From the NCBI GenBank assembly GCA_000181795.3, contig CM012953.1, positions 16,908,058 to 16,972,057 of the forward strand: DNA of 64,000 nucleotides, written 5' to 3'. How positions within the stretch are numbered: the first letter of the stretch is position 1; every line of letters begins with the position of its first letter. Below are positions 37,634-49,500 of the stretch, one piece after another. This DNA comes from Trichinella spiralis (taxonomy: Eukaryota > Nematoda > Enoplea > Trichinellida > Trichinellidae). Under the pieces are notes generated by a model. That model was given only the letters and a program-made list of their open reading frames with translations, ran no database searches and had not been told where the DNA came from. The position numbers were made by a program, and so were the translations under genes.

Positions 37634-39950
37634 ATGTTAACAAGTTTAGTTGCTCTTCTTTTCACTACATTTCAACTATGCCACAGTCAGGGTGTGTTTT
37701 CTAAAAATATCTTTTACTGCTTTATGATTTAAGTCACGCACTTAGTATCTCATTTTAGCCACATCCGTCCAATTGCAACCACAGTTTCAACAAAACGCTC
37801 TTAAAAGAGCTAATTTCTTCAGAGGCTTAGTAGAAGGAACGTTTATTCAATGTTTGGTAATTCATTTTATTTTAATTTTTAGAAATCTAATTTGTTCAAA
37901 TAGTTATTAATATTGAAATGTAAAATATTAATAAAATGTATTTTAGAGAAAAATCGACTCCACATTGATTGCTTATGCAGATGAAATTGCAAAAACATGC
38001 GATATGGAACGAAAAAATGATTTCAAACATGGCATTGCATTTTACTTTCAAAATACAATGCCCACTGCAGACGATATTCTCACTGGCATTTGGAATGAAG
38101 GTTCTCTAGATTACAAACACAATGAAAATACTTGCACGGCTGGACAACGCTGTGACAATTATAAACAAGTAATTCTGTTTTCTTTCAAATTTACATAAAA
38201 TAGAATAAAATAAAATTAGATATTCAAATTTTATTTAAATTCATGAGTAATGAAAATGAAACAATGGATTTGATATGATAAAGAATCCCATATTATCATA
38301 GAATAAAGAACATTTTTTTATAATTCATTTAAAATTAATCTCTACGGAAATAAATAGTCATAAATAAAATGTGCAATTACAACAACATACAACTTTTAAA
38401 ATGCAATGTTTAATCAATCTACTTTGAAAATCTACTTACTACACATTGCATTTTTAGTTGCTTTGGTATGAAGCCGAAGGCATAGGGTGTTCAGTTGCAA
38501 AATGTAATTCAGTGAAAAACATTCTTCCCGGTAGAGCGGCTGAAGAAGGTTACTTGGCGGTCTGCGCCTTTACCATTCGGTAAATGGATTTATCTACTTT
38601 TCTAACTTTTGAAAACATAAATTTCATCTACACCATACAGAGCAGATGTATCTCGACAACCGTTTCAAGCTGGAAGACCCTGCAACCCATGTCCGCAAGC
38701 GCTCAGCGTTTGCACTTCAAATCTGTGCTGTAAATTTTTAGCAAAGAAGCTTTATGTTTGTGCTATAATTTTTGAGTGAAATTCAATTTACAGGCTCATC
38801 ACAGTTAGATGACATATACAAAAATAATGCAAATAATGCATTCACTGTTGGTGTTGGTTGTGCTGCTAAGCCGAGTAGGCGTTTTTTACACATGATCTGT
38901 ATGTGTTTTAAAATGTTCAACTTAATTGAATTTAATTGAATTTTAGCTAATTTGGAAAAATTAACACGACTATGGAACAATCGAATTTCCAGCAACGTGC
39001 TTGTCGCCAGCCAAACGGATCTACAAACAGCACAACGTCAAGGAGGAAACGTTATTGGTGTCATTGGAGAGGTAGCGACTTCGCCCACCTCGTCTTGCCC
39101 TCATCTGAGACCAATTTACCATCTGTATACAAACCATTTCTCTTCTGACTACTACCTAGTAGATGAACTCGTCATGACAAGAAGAGTTCAAGAAGGCTAT
39201 CGAAATCTTGGTGTAATCGGCTACGCCGTTCGAGGACCCGCTCTTTGCGGCGCTACCGTACCTGTTTACACATTTTTCCATAATCCATCTGGCTTTGTCC
39301 AGTTGCAAAACGGTTCTGACGTAAGCAGTCTTCTTGCCGGCCGTTATGGAAGACAGGATTACCAAGGAGTTGAATTCTACATCTGGTCAAGTCCACCAGC
39401 TAACAGTACTCCAAGTTGTGGTTCACTACCAGGTATGTTCAAATGTTTAGATAGTCATCTTTAGTTGTTACATATTAAATTGAAATGGTAAATTTAAAAT
39501 TTAGGAAATCTTGTCACTCTGACCCGACTCTATCATAACACCAGAACGACAAACATGCTCGTTGTCGATGCAGCCGCAGTACAAAATGAAATCAACAAAG
39601 GTGCACAAACGATGGGAGTCATTGGAAAAATTGGAAAAGAAATGCATGCAAATTGTCCACATATGAAGCCAATTCGTCATTTGTATTCAAATCATTTCAC
39701 CATGGATTATTACATCGTTGACGATTTGCTAGTTGCACAGCGACTACGTGACGGCTATCGTGATTTAGGAATCATCGGCTACGCAGTTTCCGGACCCAAT
39801 TTATGCGGTTCCAGTATTCCAATATATGAATTTTTCCACCCAAGATTGGGAATGTTGCAACTGCAAAATGGTACCGAAGTGACTGATTTACTTAGAGGAA
39901 CGAAGGGACACGTCTATTTCCAAGGTGTTTCGTTTTACATCTGGGCTTGA
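37634..39950 (+). CDS. Secreted CAP/SCP domain protein with two DUF5648-like repeats
   Basis: Eight exons (37634-37691, 37759-37856, 37947-38168, 38458-38579, 38641-38729, 38794-38874, 38947-39432, 39505-39950) give 533 residues. A signal peptide (MLTSLVALLFTTFQLCHS) is followed by a CAP domain (about 20-215): TGIWNEGSLDYKHNENTC, then NYKQLLWYEAEGIGCSVAKC, and the Cys-rich tail CNPCPQALSVCTSNLC typical of nematode CAP proteins. In the CAP2-like motif HYTQ.VW the His is Asn (NYKQLLW), so the usual cavity histidine is missing. Two tandem repeats follow (about 240-385 and 387-533): IYHLYTNHFSSDYYLVDEL...GYRNLGVIGYAV, and RHLYSNHFTMDYYIVDDL...GYRDLGIIGYAV. These fit the DUF5648 pattern. Function unknown; probably extracellular. 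Convergent with G6PC, 140 bp apart. Confidence 0.85.
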
Positions 39951-39987
39951 TCTTGATCTTTTCGTAGCTTTAACAAGTTGCAAAGAA

Positions 39988-40013
39988 AATAAATACTTCG
40001 TGTAATAAATAAA
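39988..40013 (+). terminator. Polyadenylation signals of the CAP-DUF5648 gene
   Basis: AATAAA occurs at 39988-39993 and again, overlapping, at 40004-40013, about 40-60 bp past the stop codon. The convergent G6PC stop codon is at 40090, so the two 3' UTRs must be short or overlap. Confidence 0.6.
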
Positions 40014-40089
40014 GTGCTCGTATTTTCTTTCAAAGACCATTTTATTGTTAGTAAACAGTGAAAACAATAAAAAGCTGCAAAAATCAACG

Positions 40090-41959
40090 TCAGAAACAGG
40101 CAGTCAGCTTCCGGCGACTCCGATGCAACAGATCTTTTTTAGGTTCTGCATTTGCATCAGGCATTTGATTCAAATTCCAAATCATTTTCACCACGTACGG
40201 TACCAGAGCGACTGATCCAAATGATATACAACAATTTTGCACAAATGTTCCCAAATAATAAAGTCCGAGATGATGAGAAGATCTTGGTATGCAAGCGCAG
40301 CACTGCACTAATATAAATGTAACCAAAGCAGTGATCACTTCACTTCCGTCGCGATGCATGTTGTGCAATGTTTGAAGAAAATAACGAGACTCAACCGCCA
40401 ATCCGAGGCCAATAATTGCACCTGTATCGCGGAACAGCGCGTTCAAAGGTGTCGTATTCAAATGGACCCATTCTCGATTCTGGCACCATTTCATTGCCAT
40501 TTTAACTGACCAGTCGGGTTCGACACCCAAAAGAATCATAAATACGTAAACAAGGAATGCTGTAGTAACGAGAACAATAGCGAGAGCAAAGCAATGTTTC
40601 ATACGAAGCATTTCGACGGGAAAACGCGTAAAATACACACCAATTACGAATCCTAAAAAATACATTATTTCACTTTATACAAAAAATAATCAATCACTCT
40701 CATAAAAAGGCATTTCAAATTATTCTGTTCTTTAAAACATTTGCAAAACTGTAAAACATTACCGAACAACAAATTCAAAATATAATGATGAAATTCCAAC
40801 AAAAATAAAATGTAAAAGTAAATGTGATAATTAATTAGTTCGTACAACAGCAAAATTCGTGTAAAAGAACAAAAGTATAACAATAAAACGCTACATATAC
40901 ATACCAATAATAGATCCAAGCATAACCTGATGTGGAAAGTGAGTTGCAATGTAAAGTCTTGAAACAGCTACCATAATAAGCAATAACAAGTAGATTAACC
41001 AAGCGGATTTGGTAAGAATGGCTCTAAATAAAAATGAATAATAAAACAATAAATATCAGTACGCATTATCAATACCGTTTCCGTGATCTTCCAACAATAA
41101 ATGTCACATATCCCCATACAATGATATACCAAACAGATGCTGTAATCATTGCATGACCACTTGGACTTCCTAAAAGTAATGTTCACCATAATTTATAAAG
41201 TAGTAAACAGGGAAATCACTTGTCAATGAAAAACAATGCAAACAGTGTTGATTAGTTTTATTTACATTTTACAAACACTTTTTTCAAATACATTATTTAA
41301 ATGTTATACAATTTTCTGACATACCGTACTCATTAGTACCTTATTACACTTTACTGTATTTAAAATCCAGACAAACGAAATTAAAATTTCGACATTACAC
41401 CAACTTATATTAACAAAATTTTAGTAAATATTGTTGCAATAAACTTATAATAATATATTAAAATAAAATAATAGCAGTGAACAGATAGATAAATTGTAAT
41501 TCTTGTCAGTAAAACTACTGTTTATCGCAAACATTTTACTACAACAGATTGCATCTTTTCTTCTTGAAAAATCAACAGTTCATACCTGGACCGGTTTCGC
41601 AGGTTAAAGGAAACTGCTGAAGAGCAGGAACAACTTCATAAGCTCCACTGCTATGTATCCACCAATAAGGTCTTTCTCCGTGTAACATCCTGAAAAATTA
41701 TATTTGTTAATTTTCAGAAAGAACTAATGCATTAAATTAACCATTTCATAATGTTGTTCAGCATGTCGCATATTGCTGTCGCGAGAACAAACCGTAGAAA
41801 AAGAGATCGATTTATTGCCGATAAGAACGGAAGCAAGTAGAGAATTAGCAAATCTGGATCGCCAACTTTTGTGATACTCAAGAAACGTTCAGCCTGTCCT
41901 TGAAGCGATTCTTGCAGCCATAGCTCAAAGCTCACACCGTACTTGTGCATTGCTTCCAT
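40090..41959 (-). CDS. g6pc: Glucose-6-phosphatase catalytic subunit
   Basis: Five exons: 41742-41959, 41586-41689, 41076-41169, 40905-41023 and 40090-40652, total 365 residues (human 357). The start [16 protein letters not shown] matches MNVLHDFGIQ...YLQ. The phosphatase triad is complete: [12 protein letters not shown] (Lys, Arg), GSPSGHAM (His) and [12 protein letters not shown] (Arg, catalytic His). The C-terminal half has [15 protein letters not shown] and [11 protein letters not shown], matching the human G6PC WCEQPEWVHIDTTPF and GLGLALNSSMY. About nine membrane segments are expected, with the active site in the ER lumen, releasing free glucose from glucose 6-phosphate. The tail ends [10 protein letters not shown] and lacks a terminal KKXX retention signal. 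C. elegans is generally thought to lack this enzyme, so its presence is informative. Confidence 0.93.
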
Positions 41960-43352
41960 TTCTGGAGTCGCACAGTCAATAGTGCAGCGGATGTAATACA
42001 GTCAACAACAGTACAACTATGAAAGAGAATATGGATAGTTTCGTTTCAGCGTTCAATTTCACGCATAAGCGACGTTTAATTAACAATAATGGAAATTGGG
42101 TTGTGATTTTCAGTGCTTTTCAATCGAATTTTTCAATGTTTACCTTTACGTCAGTGGAATAGACTTGCTCTGTAAAGATGTTTTCAACAACTCCACAGTC
42201 GAACAGATGTATAAGCAATAAAAGCGTGAAAGTGCTAACGTTCAATCAAGTACGTCATCTTTAAGGATGAATCAAACATTTGTTTTGAAAATTTATGAAA
42301 TAAGCGTTTATAATTCGCTGCCTCATGCACATGCATGCCATGCCATTATTCTGTTAAATAAACATGACAACATCTTGTTCTATCAAATAAACTGCTCAGT
42401 TGTAAAAATTTAGCTATGTGCAGAATGCGAAGTGCAGGTATTGATTGCCCAGGGATAAATTGTTTTATCAACTATAAGCACTTAATTACATAAGCAAATA
42501 CATCTCTCTCTCTCTGATCTAAATAAAATAAAATAAAATAATATTCTTCATTTAATGCATCATTCAAGACAATAAACAATGTAAAGTTACTTGCTTACCG
42601 TTAAACGACAGCTTTATAAAGTAAAGATTTACTAAAATGTTTGATCTCTAAGTTATAATTTAAGTCAGCAGGTAAATGTACCGCCAGTAATGGAACAGCT
42701 GAAAAGACAATTATAGACTTCATCAACTAACCATCATAATCAAACCATCATCGATATGGGCATGAATGTCAAGCTCAGAGCAATCAATAATTATACTAAT
42801 TCTTCTTTCTAATTTAAAGCAGCTAATTTTAAAGTGCTCTTTCAATATAATCACCTTTGATATTTAAAGAGAACAGGATAAAAACAAAAACATTTGGTTA
42901 AAAACAGTTTTTTCTCATACTTTGAATATTTCAAAAAATAAAAATTACACTGCAAATTGCTTTAATCATGTAAAAAATTATGAATTTAAATTTTTAACAC
43001 AGATCCCATTCCACCAAACGACCAATATGGTGAAAAACACAAACTACAGTAGTATAATTTGGAAATTTATATATGGTAGATATTGTCCTGCTTATTGCTT
43101 ACACGATCATTTTGCAAAGTAAGCCAAGCAAGTATAAATATAAAAAGAGTTTTAAATTAATTAAAATACATATTTTTTTAATTTTACCATTTATGCTAAA
43201 AAGTAACATTTATTATACTAGATATTCACAGATTTATGCTTTTAAATTGTTTCACAAAAATGAAAGCGTAATTTAATATACATTTATATATGAAAATTTT
43301 TATTTGTTGACAAACGTAAATTGCATTAATCGGTTATTATTTCACTTGTTTA
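41960..43352. other. Intergenic region before island 2, nothing found
   Basis: AT-rich, with a TCTC tract near 42504-42515 and AAAAT repeats near 42525. It should hold the G6PC promoter. No coding sequence recognised. Confidence 0.5.
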
Positions 43353-43559
43353 TGTAACGAGCCGGTCTCTCGGGCGGGCTCGTTCGTCACTCCATCCGGA
43401 CTGTTATCACAGTCATCGCTAGGTGACGACGGCTTGTGTCGACCGCCAGGTTCCTCCGCGCGGTCATATCCTCCGTTTGGCTTCCGCCGGCTCTGCTGCC
43501 CTTTTTTCCGGGTTCGCACTCTCGTGGTAACATTGTCGCATTCACAAGACAGATAAAGT
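43353..43559 (-). repeat. Solo LTR of Gypsy-X family, 3' half (split by Gypsy-1)
   Basis: On the minus strand this reads from ATCTGTCTTGTG through CAATGTTAC and CTAGCGATGACTGTGATA to the LTR end CTCGTTACA at 43353. It continues the half at 53372-53588 and aligns with the LTR at 5917-6288. Near its end AACGAGCC and GGCTCGTT (43356-43363, 43377-43384) form an 8-bp inverted repeat. The flanks (TTTA left, TTTC right of the far half) are not a clean duplication. Confidence 0.75.
43556..43559 (+). repeat. Gypsy-1 target site duplication, left copy (AAGT)
   Basis: AAGT immediately precedes the LTR start TGTAACGG. The same four bases follow the 3' terminus of the element at 53372-53375. Four base pairs is the usual Gypsy duplication size. 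Confidence 0.8.
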
Positions 43560-43971
43560 TGTAACGGGTCACAAATAATTAGACATAAAGAAATCACACA
43601 ATAGTCATAATTATTATTACGGGTAAATCACTATAGACCACAAGCCGAGGCGCCACCTGTCGACAAAGAAGGAACTCTGCGGAACACTGATTGGCTAGAA
43701 GCGGATCGGACAAGGAAGGCAGAAGCGAGAGTTCACAAAATAATGGAATAAGATCAGGAAGGCCGAGCTGATCTTGGAGCACGATCCCGTATCCCTGGTT
43801 TACTGTATCAGGCACATTTGGACCTGAGGATCGGTGTGAGAGTACGGTAGTGCGAAAACACGTGACCGTGTGTGTTTTATCTCGAACGGTGTCGGTGAGC
43901 TGTGTTTGTTGAGAAATAAACAGTTATCTCGTTTTGATGACGTTAATAAGAAGGAGCAAAAGGGCGCTACA
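43560..43971 (+). repeat. Gypsy-1 5' LTR
   Basis: 412 bp from TGTAACGG to GCGCTACA. A possible TATA-less promoter and R region lie within; GAAATAAACAG near 43913 could carry the polyadenylation signal. Its last 11 bases recur exactly at 53361-53371. Confidence 0.75.
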
Positions 43972-44044
43972 TTTGGTGACGGAAGTGGGATACAACAGAG
44001 AATCACTCAGTGGTTACCCCCTCTGTCCATGTTGACAGAGAAGG

Positions 44045-45012
44045 ATGACGTCACTTGTTGGTTCGCCCGTCTGGAAGCTGTTAGCTGAGATGCTAAAATT
44101 AGCGCGACAGGAGGAGACGGTGCTGAACAGAATGAGGTCAGCGATAAGCGGTGCAACAGTTGGCCATGTGAATGATCGAGTAGCTACAGGCAAACAATGT
44201 GTTGGCGTCGCCAAAAGTGGATTGACAGCAGCGGCCGCAGAAGAACGCGCGGCCACAGCGCTAGAGGAAGAAGAGCGGAAGTGCCGGAAGCATTAGCGGT
44301 TACTGTGGATTGCCGGCAAGACATTGAAAAGCTGGTGAACGAGTTTCGCAGAATGCTAACTCGGTCGGTCCAGCTAAAACAGCCCCGAACCCGGACGGCG
44401 AATCCTCCTCAACGATTGGCTGAAGCAGTCTGTTGGAACTGTGGCAGAAGCGGTCACTATCGTCGGTCCTGCCCGTTGTCAAAGACCAGAAGAGAGCGAC
44501 GTCCACCGAGTACAACCGGTGAGCAGGTAAGAAAACCCGTCATTAAAAGCCGGAGGAAACCTACCCAGAAAACAGCAATATTAAGCGTGAATACGAAGTG
44601 GGCTGTAGAGCTATCAGGGAAGGTAAACGGCCGTAGTTTGAAATTGCTGGTTGACACCGGCGTGGCTATCAGCCTGATCCGAGAAGCTGAACTTAACATG
44701 GCCAGTAATGTAATAATTAGCAAGTACGGAAGTAGACAAATTGTGGCGGCGAACGGAGAGCGCGTTGAGACTGTAGGTACGGCAGAGGTGGACATCAACA
44801 TCGGGGACAAGTTACCGACCAGACACTCAATGATCGTCGCAAGAAGCCTGTCCCACCTATGTTTACTGGGCATAGATTTTCTACAGCCCAGAAGAGCGTT
44901 GATAGACCTAGGTGACAAAATTAAACTCGGCGAAGTGTGGCTAAAGCTAGAATCATCAAAGACTCAGGAGGACCAAAATCGAGGAGAAACACAGCTGGAA
45001 TGTGGCTGTTAG
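44045..45012 (+). pseudogene. Gypsy-1 gag-protease (frameshifted)
   Basis: An N-terminal gag piece (44045 to about 44250) changes frame and continues to 45012. The zinc knuckle CWNCGRSGHYRRSC (about 44431-44472) is a perfect C-X2-C-X4-H-X4-C. Protease follows, with LKLLVDTGVAISLIREAEL near 44640-44690 (DTG active site) and the flap-end LLGIDFL near 44865. The frame closes at 45012, 75 bp before LTR-B. Confidence 0.75.
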
Positions 45013-45087
45013 CGGCAAAATCGTTGTCGCTTGAAAGCTAGTGGACTATATTTTTTATTCGGACTGTAGTTTTTATCAAATCAACAA

Positions 45088-45397
45088 TGATTATCTAGCC
45101 GCAATCCGAGCTACGTTCGTTTCCGAACGTGACACGAAGCAAGACAAATAGGTGTAAACAGGCTTTTACTAAGCGAAGATGGAGTCTTAGAAACGGGACC
45201 AACGGTGTAGTGATAAACCACAACACAAACAGTAAATAACGACAAACACGCCCACGCAATACAGAACACAACACAACACGCTACGATACGCACGCAACTA
45301 GTTTTCTATCTCCGTCTATGACGTCATTCTATCGTAACCTACCGTAGCCCGCGCTCAAGTACAGGCCACCAGGTTCACTGTAGAATAATTTCCAACA
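45088..45397 (-). repeat. LTR-B (3' LTR of BEL-B)
   Basis: On the minus strand it starts TGTTGGAAATTATTC right after the polypurine tract and ends GATAATCA. It shares short blocks with LTR-A (CTACGGTAGG and TGACGTCA) but is otherwise diverged. It also resembles the solo LTR at 1273-1523. Confidence 0.75.
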
Positions 45398-45412
45398 GAC
45401 TCCCCCCTTAAT
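45398..45412 (-). other. BEL-B polypurine tract
   Basis: Minus strand TTAAGGGGGGAGTC directly precedes LTR-B. It parallels the tract at 12731-12746. Confidence 0.65.
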
Positions 45413-45424
45413 GGGTGGAGCCCA

Positions 45425-46548
45425 TTAATAAGCTTCGGCTGGTTCCAGTAGGACCAGGGTGCGGATCCATCTGCACAAGGTGCCTGTCGCGGTCTTGACC
45501 TTTGCCGACCTTGCCAGCCCGTCACTCCAGTGAGCAACTCCACGATCTGACCAAGGGGCCAACTGCTTCCGCGACGTGTGACGAACCGTCGCAAAGCACG
45601 TAGGAAGCGCTCGATCGTCTGGTCCGGGACAAGTTCCAAGTGTATGGCTCGCACAACCATACATGTGAACAGGAAGATGTAAGCCTTCTTGCTCACATAT
45701 TTGGAACTTTCACTTCTGATCAGTAGGGTTCCAACAAAGTCGATACCAACATTGCTGAACGGCCTCGCTGGATTCACTCTTATCGCAGGCAGATCACCCA
45801 TCCGTTGTCGGAACGGACGCGCTGCCACTCGTCGGCAGATCCCACACGTGCGAAGAACACGTTTAACGGCAGTGCGACCACGAAGAATCCAGAATCTTTC
45901 TCTCAATGCCGCGAGAGTATGAGCCACACCGGCATGCAACTGTCGATTGTGCTCCCGTCTGATTAACAAATCCACGATCATCCCTTTTCGAGGGAGCAGA
46001 GCTGGGAATTTGGTTTCCTCTTCCAACTGAGCTCTGCCAAGACGTCCACCTACTCTCAAGACTCCGAACTCATCCAGAAAAGGGTTGAGACCGCACAACA
46101 TCTTCGTCATCGCTTTATCCAGAGACTCTTTCGAACTGAAGGCGTGGATCTGCTCTTGCCGAATCCAAATTCTCTCAGCTTCCTTCAACTCGTCCAACGT
46201 CAACCCAGTTCCTGTTCTTCTTGAGCTTGCAGGCAGGGTCGTACTATGCCGAAAACGTCGGCACCATGCGGTCACTCGGATCAACCTCTCAAAACTGGAA
46301 TACCTACCCGGGTTGATGACATTGACCGTATCCTGCGGCGGTGAGACCGTCACCAATACAGCAGTCGTTCGACGTTCCTTTTCGAACACCTCTAGGCTCT
46401 TAATCCTTTCCTCTCTTTCGGCTTCCGGCCAGGTTTCGGGGGAACCTCGCAACCAGGTCGGGCCTTGCCCCCACTTCAGTGAAGTAGAGAGATTCTTCAC
46501 ACTACAACCTCGGCTAGCAAGGTCCGCCGGGTTATCTTCAGTGGGGAT
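45425..46548 (-). pseudogene. BEL-B pol, RNase H end to integrase (internally deleted)
   Basis: Begins at EDNPADLASRGCSVKNL (about 46540), the end of RNase H. It continues with GPTWLRGSPETWP, NPGRYSSFERLIRVTAWCRR, the integrase zinc region LLIRREHNRQLHAGVAHTL and HTCGICRR-like cysteines, then the catalytic core NVGIDFVGTLLIR and RAIHLELVPDQT. After FVTRRG the frame breaks and most of the second half of the core is missing. The integrase tail resumes in another frame (45425-45550). One of the catalytic acidic residues is therefore lost. Confidence 0.8.
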
Positions 46549-49500
46549 GTATCATGGTTTCCCGGGAAGACTGCTGGGTGTTGCACGGATGCTGGCAGGT
46601 CTAAATTCCCCAGGCGACCTCCCGCGCGTAGCACTCCGCGCTCATCAAGGTAAGGGTCAAGTTGACTGATGCGACTGTGCTCTGCGACACGACCGTGGCG
46701 CACCAGAGCTTGAATTTCTGCTTGAAACTCTTCCTCTTGTGTCCGTCGGACCCACATCTCTTCGGCCTCATGTAACTCCCAAGCGGTCAAGTTGCCGACA
46801 TGCCGTTCGCTCACTGAGGAACGGCAGTTCTTCGCAAATCTCCGGCAGTAGGCGCTGATTCGGAATAACTTTTTGATGTCACCATACCTACCCGGATGTA
46901 AGGGTTCTTCGGTGGTTTGTACGGTCATTAAGGTACAAGTGGCATGTTTCGAGGTGCGCTCTTCCCCTGGTGGAATCAGAGGGTTGCGCTCGTGATTTTC
47001 CTGTCTCCGCGGCCATGCTTGCTGCGGTCTTGCAAGCCATGTTGGCCCGTGCCACCATACGTTTCCTTCTGCGAGTTTCGTCACAGTCACGCCCCGGTTC
47101 AACCAGTCAGCCGGGTTGTCCTTTCCTGAGCAGTGTCTCCAGGACGCCGGTTCCACCAGTTGTTGGATCTCTTCGACTCGATTTCGGACAAATGGTTTCC
47201 AGCGACTGGCTGCCGACCTTACCCAAGACAGAGCAACTTCGCTGTCGCACCAACACGTGATAGAGTGGATCGGCAGACTCAGCGCTCTCTGCGTGTAGTG
47301 CACTAGCCTAGCCGCGACCAAGGCCCCCATGAGCTCCAATCTTGGGAGATTCAATCGCTTTATGGGGGCGACGCGGGATTTTGCAGTGACCAAACTCACT
47401 AACGCAAGCGGAGCGGAGGCTTCCACGCGCAAGTAAATCACTGCGCCGTAGGCCAGTTCTGATGCATCGCAAAACGCGTGGAGCTCAACACGCTTGGCTT
47501 CAACCAGCGCTACCGGTACTAGTGCTCGAGGGACGGTGATGAGTGGAAGCTCTTCCAGTTCTTGTTTCCACTTAACCCATAGATGATCCACATCATCTGG
47601 CAAGGGTTCGTCCTAAAGAGTTCCAAGTTGCCACAAAGATTGAAATAGGATTTTGGCTCTTACCATGAAAGGGGCCAGGAAGCCCATTGGGTCGAAGATG
47701 CTGGATGCCGTGCTTAGCATCTGGCGCTTGGAATCCCGGCCGTCACGGCTCGGTGTTCTCGGAGGGATGAAGGACAAGTGGTCCCTTGAACGGTTCCAGT
47801 AAATTCCCAAGGTTTTCCAAAGGCATCACCGGGTTTCGGTCGATCGCCTCTCCGTTGGGATCGCTCTGAGTGCAGCCGGCTCATTGCTGGCCCACTTATG
47901 CAGGTGGAACCCTCCAGATGCCATCAGCTCTTCCAGCTGGGTGGCCAGCGTCCTTGCCTCATCAGGTGACTCACAGGATGTTGCCAAGTCATCCACATAC
48001 ATGTTGCACAGCACTTCTGATGCCGCTCGTGGTGCTGTGGCTTGGTGTCGTCGGGCATGCACCCTCACGGTGCTCACGGCTAAGAATGGGGAGCAAGTTA
48101 AACCGAAACACACCCTGGTGAGTCGGTACTTGCAAACCTCTTGTGTCTCGTCTCTCCAGAGAAATCAGCAAGCGTATCGGTCTTCTTCTCGGATTTGAAC
48201 CTGGAGGTACATGTTTTCAATATCCGCCTGTAGGCCAACCCGGAAGCGGCGAAAGCGAAGGAGAGCCTTAACAGGTCCATCTGGATGGGGGGTCCAGCCT
48301 CCAGCTGACTGTTCAATGAAGTCTCTCCGTAACGCGCTGAGCCGTCAAACACCACGCGGCATTTCCGTTCTTCGCCTTCTCCCTTGTAGACCGCATGGTG
48401 TGGGAGGTACCATGTGCGCTTTGGGGGGCCGGACTCTGTTGCTGGTTCAGCCCAGCCGTTCACCAGATACCGCCGCATGGTTGACGAGTAATCACAACTG
48501 TCCTTGTCACTTTGTGCTAGGCGTCGCTCAACCGTGGTTAGCCGGCGCATGGCTTGTTTGACGTTGACCGGAAGGTCCGGTTGGCCTTCGCTCAACAGGA
48601 GACCAACTTGGTATCTCTCTCCGTTAAAGGACAGGGATTTCTCAAATCGTTCCATCATCCTTGTATCCTCAGGTGCGACGTCATCCTCTGGGGTAATTCC
48701 CATTGCTTCGATTTCCCAAAATTTTCGCAGTGCAGCGTCTGTCGGTTCCTTTACTTTCGTCAAGAGGACCCTCGCTTCCTTACTCGGGCTTGAATGGGGT
48801 TTTCCACAAATTATCCAGCCAAGTAATGTTTCTAGAGCAATCGAGCCGGTCGCGTTTCTTTTCATACGGCCCGTGACAAAATCGTAATAATGATCGACAC
48901 CAATCAGTATGTCGATCGTCAGCGGTCGCTGCGGTTTTGATTGCTGCCCAACTTCCGTCCGAGCGGCGTCCTTGTCCTTGTTACTCAGCGAGCAGCTCAT
49001 GCTATGGGGGATTTTTCCACAAATACGGGGAATGGCCAACGCTTCAACGCGGCGTCTCAACGCCGGTTGATCCGCGACGCTGTCGGCTCCCAGACTGAAT
49101 TCCACCCTTCTTAGTCGTCGCTGTGGCGCCAAGCTACCACCAACTGACTCAAGTCGAACCTTCTCGTAAAACCCCGTGAGGCCAAGGGCTTCGGCAATGT
49201 CCTTCCGAATAAAAGATACCTGCGCACCGGTGTCGAGGAGGCAGTTCACTACCGCGTGAGTCCCATCTGGTCCATACGCACGTGCACGCACAATCTGGAG
49301 GAGAGCCCCTTTGCCATTTCCCTTGGCCAGCATGCCTCGTTGCACGCTGCTTGGTTCCGTCCGGTTGGCCGACTCCCTCGGTGTGCTTGAATGCAACAGC
49401 TCATGATGAGTTTGTTCGCACCCATCCACTGCGCATGTTCGATTCTCACGGCAGTTTTTTGCCAGATGGCCGGCCTCCAAACATTTGAAACAAACGCCCT

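Noticed and set aside
43353-43971. Reading 43353-43971 as one 619-bp Gypsy-1 LTR because both ends are TGTA...TACA
   Set aside because: The AAGT duplication places the Gypsy-1 start at 43560, and 43353-43559 aligns in the other orientation with the Gypsy-X LTR.
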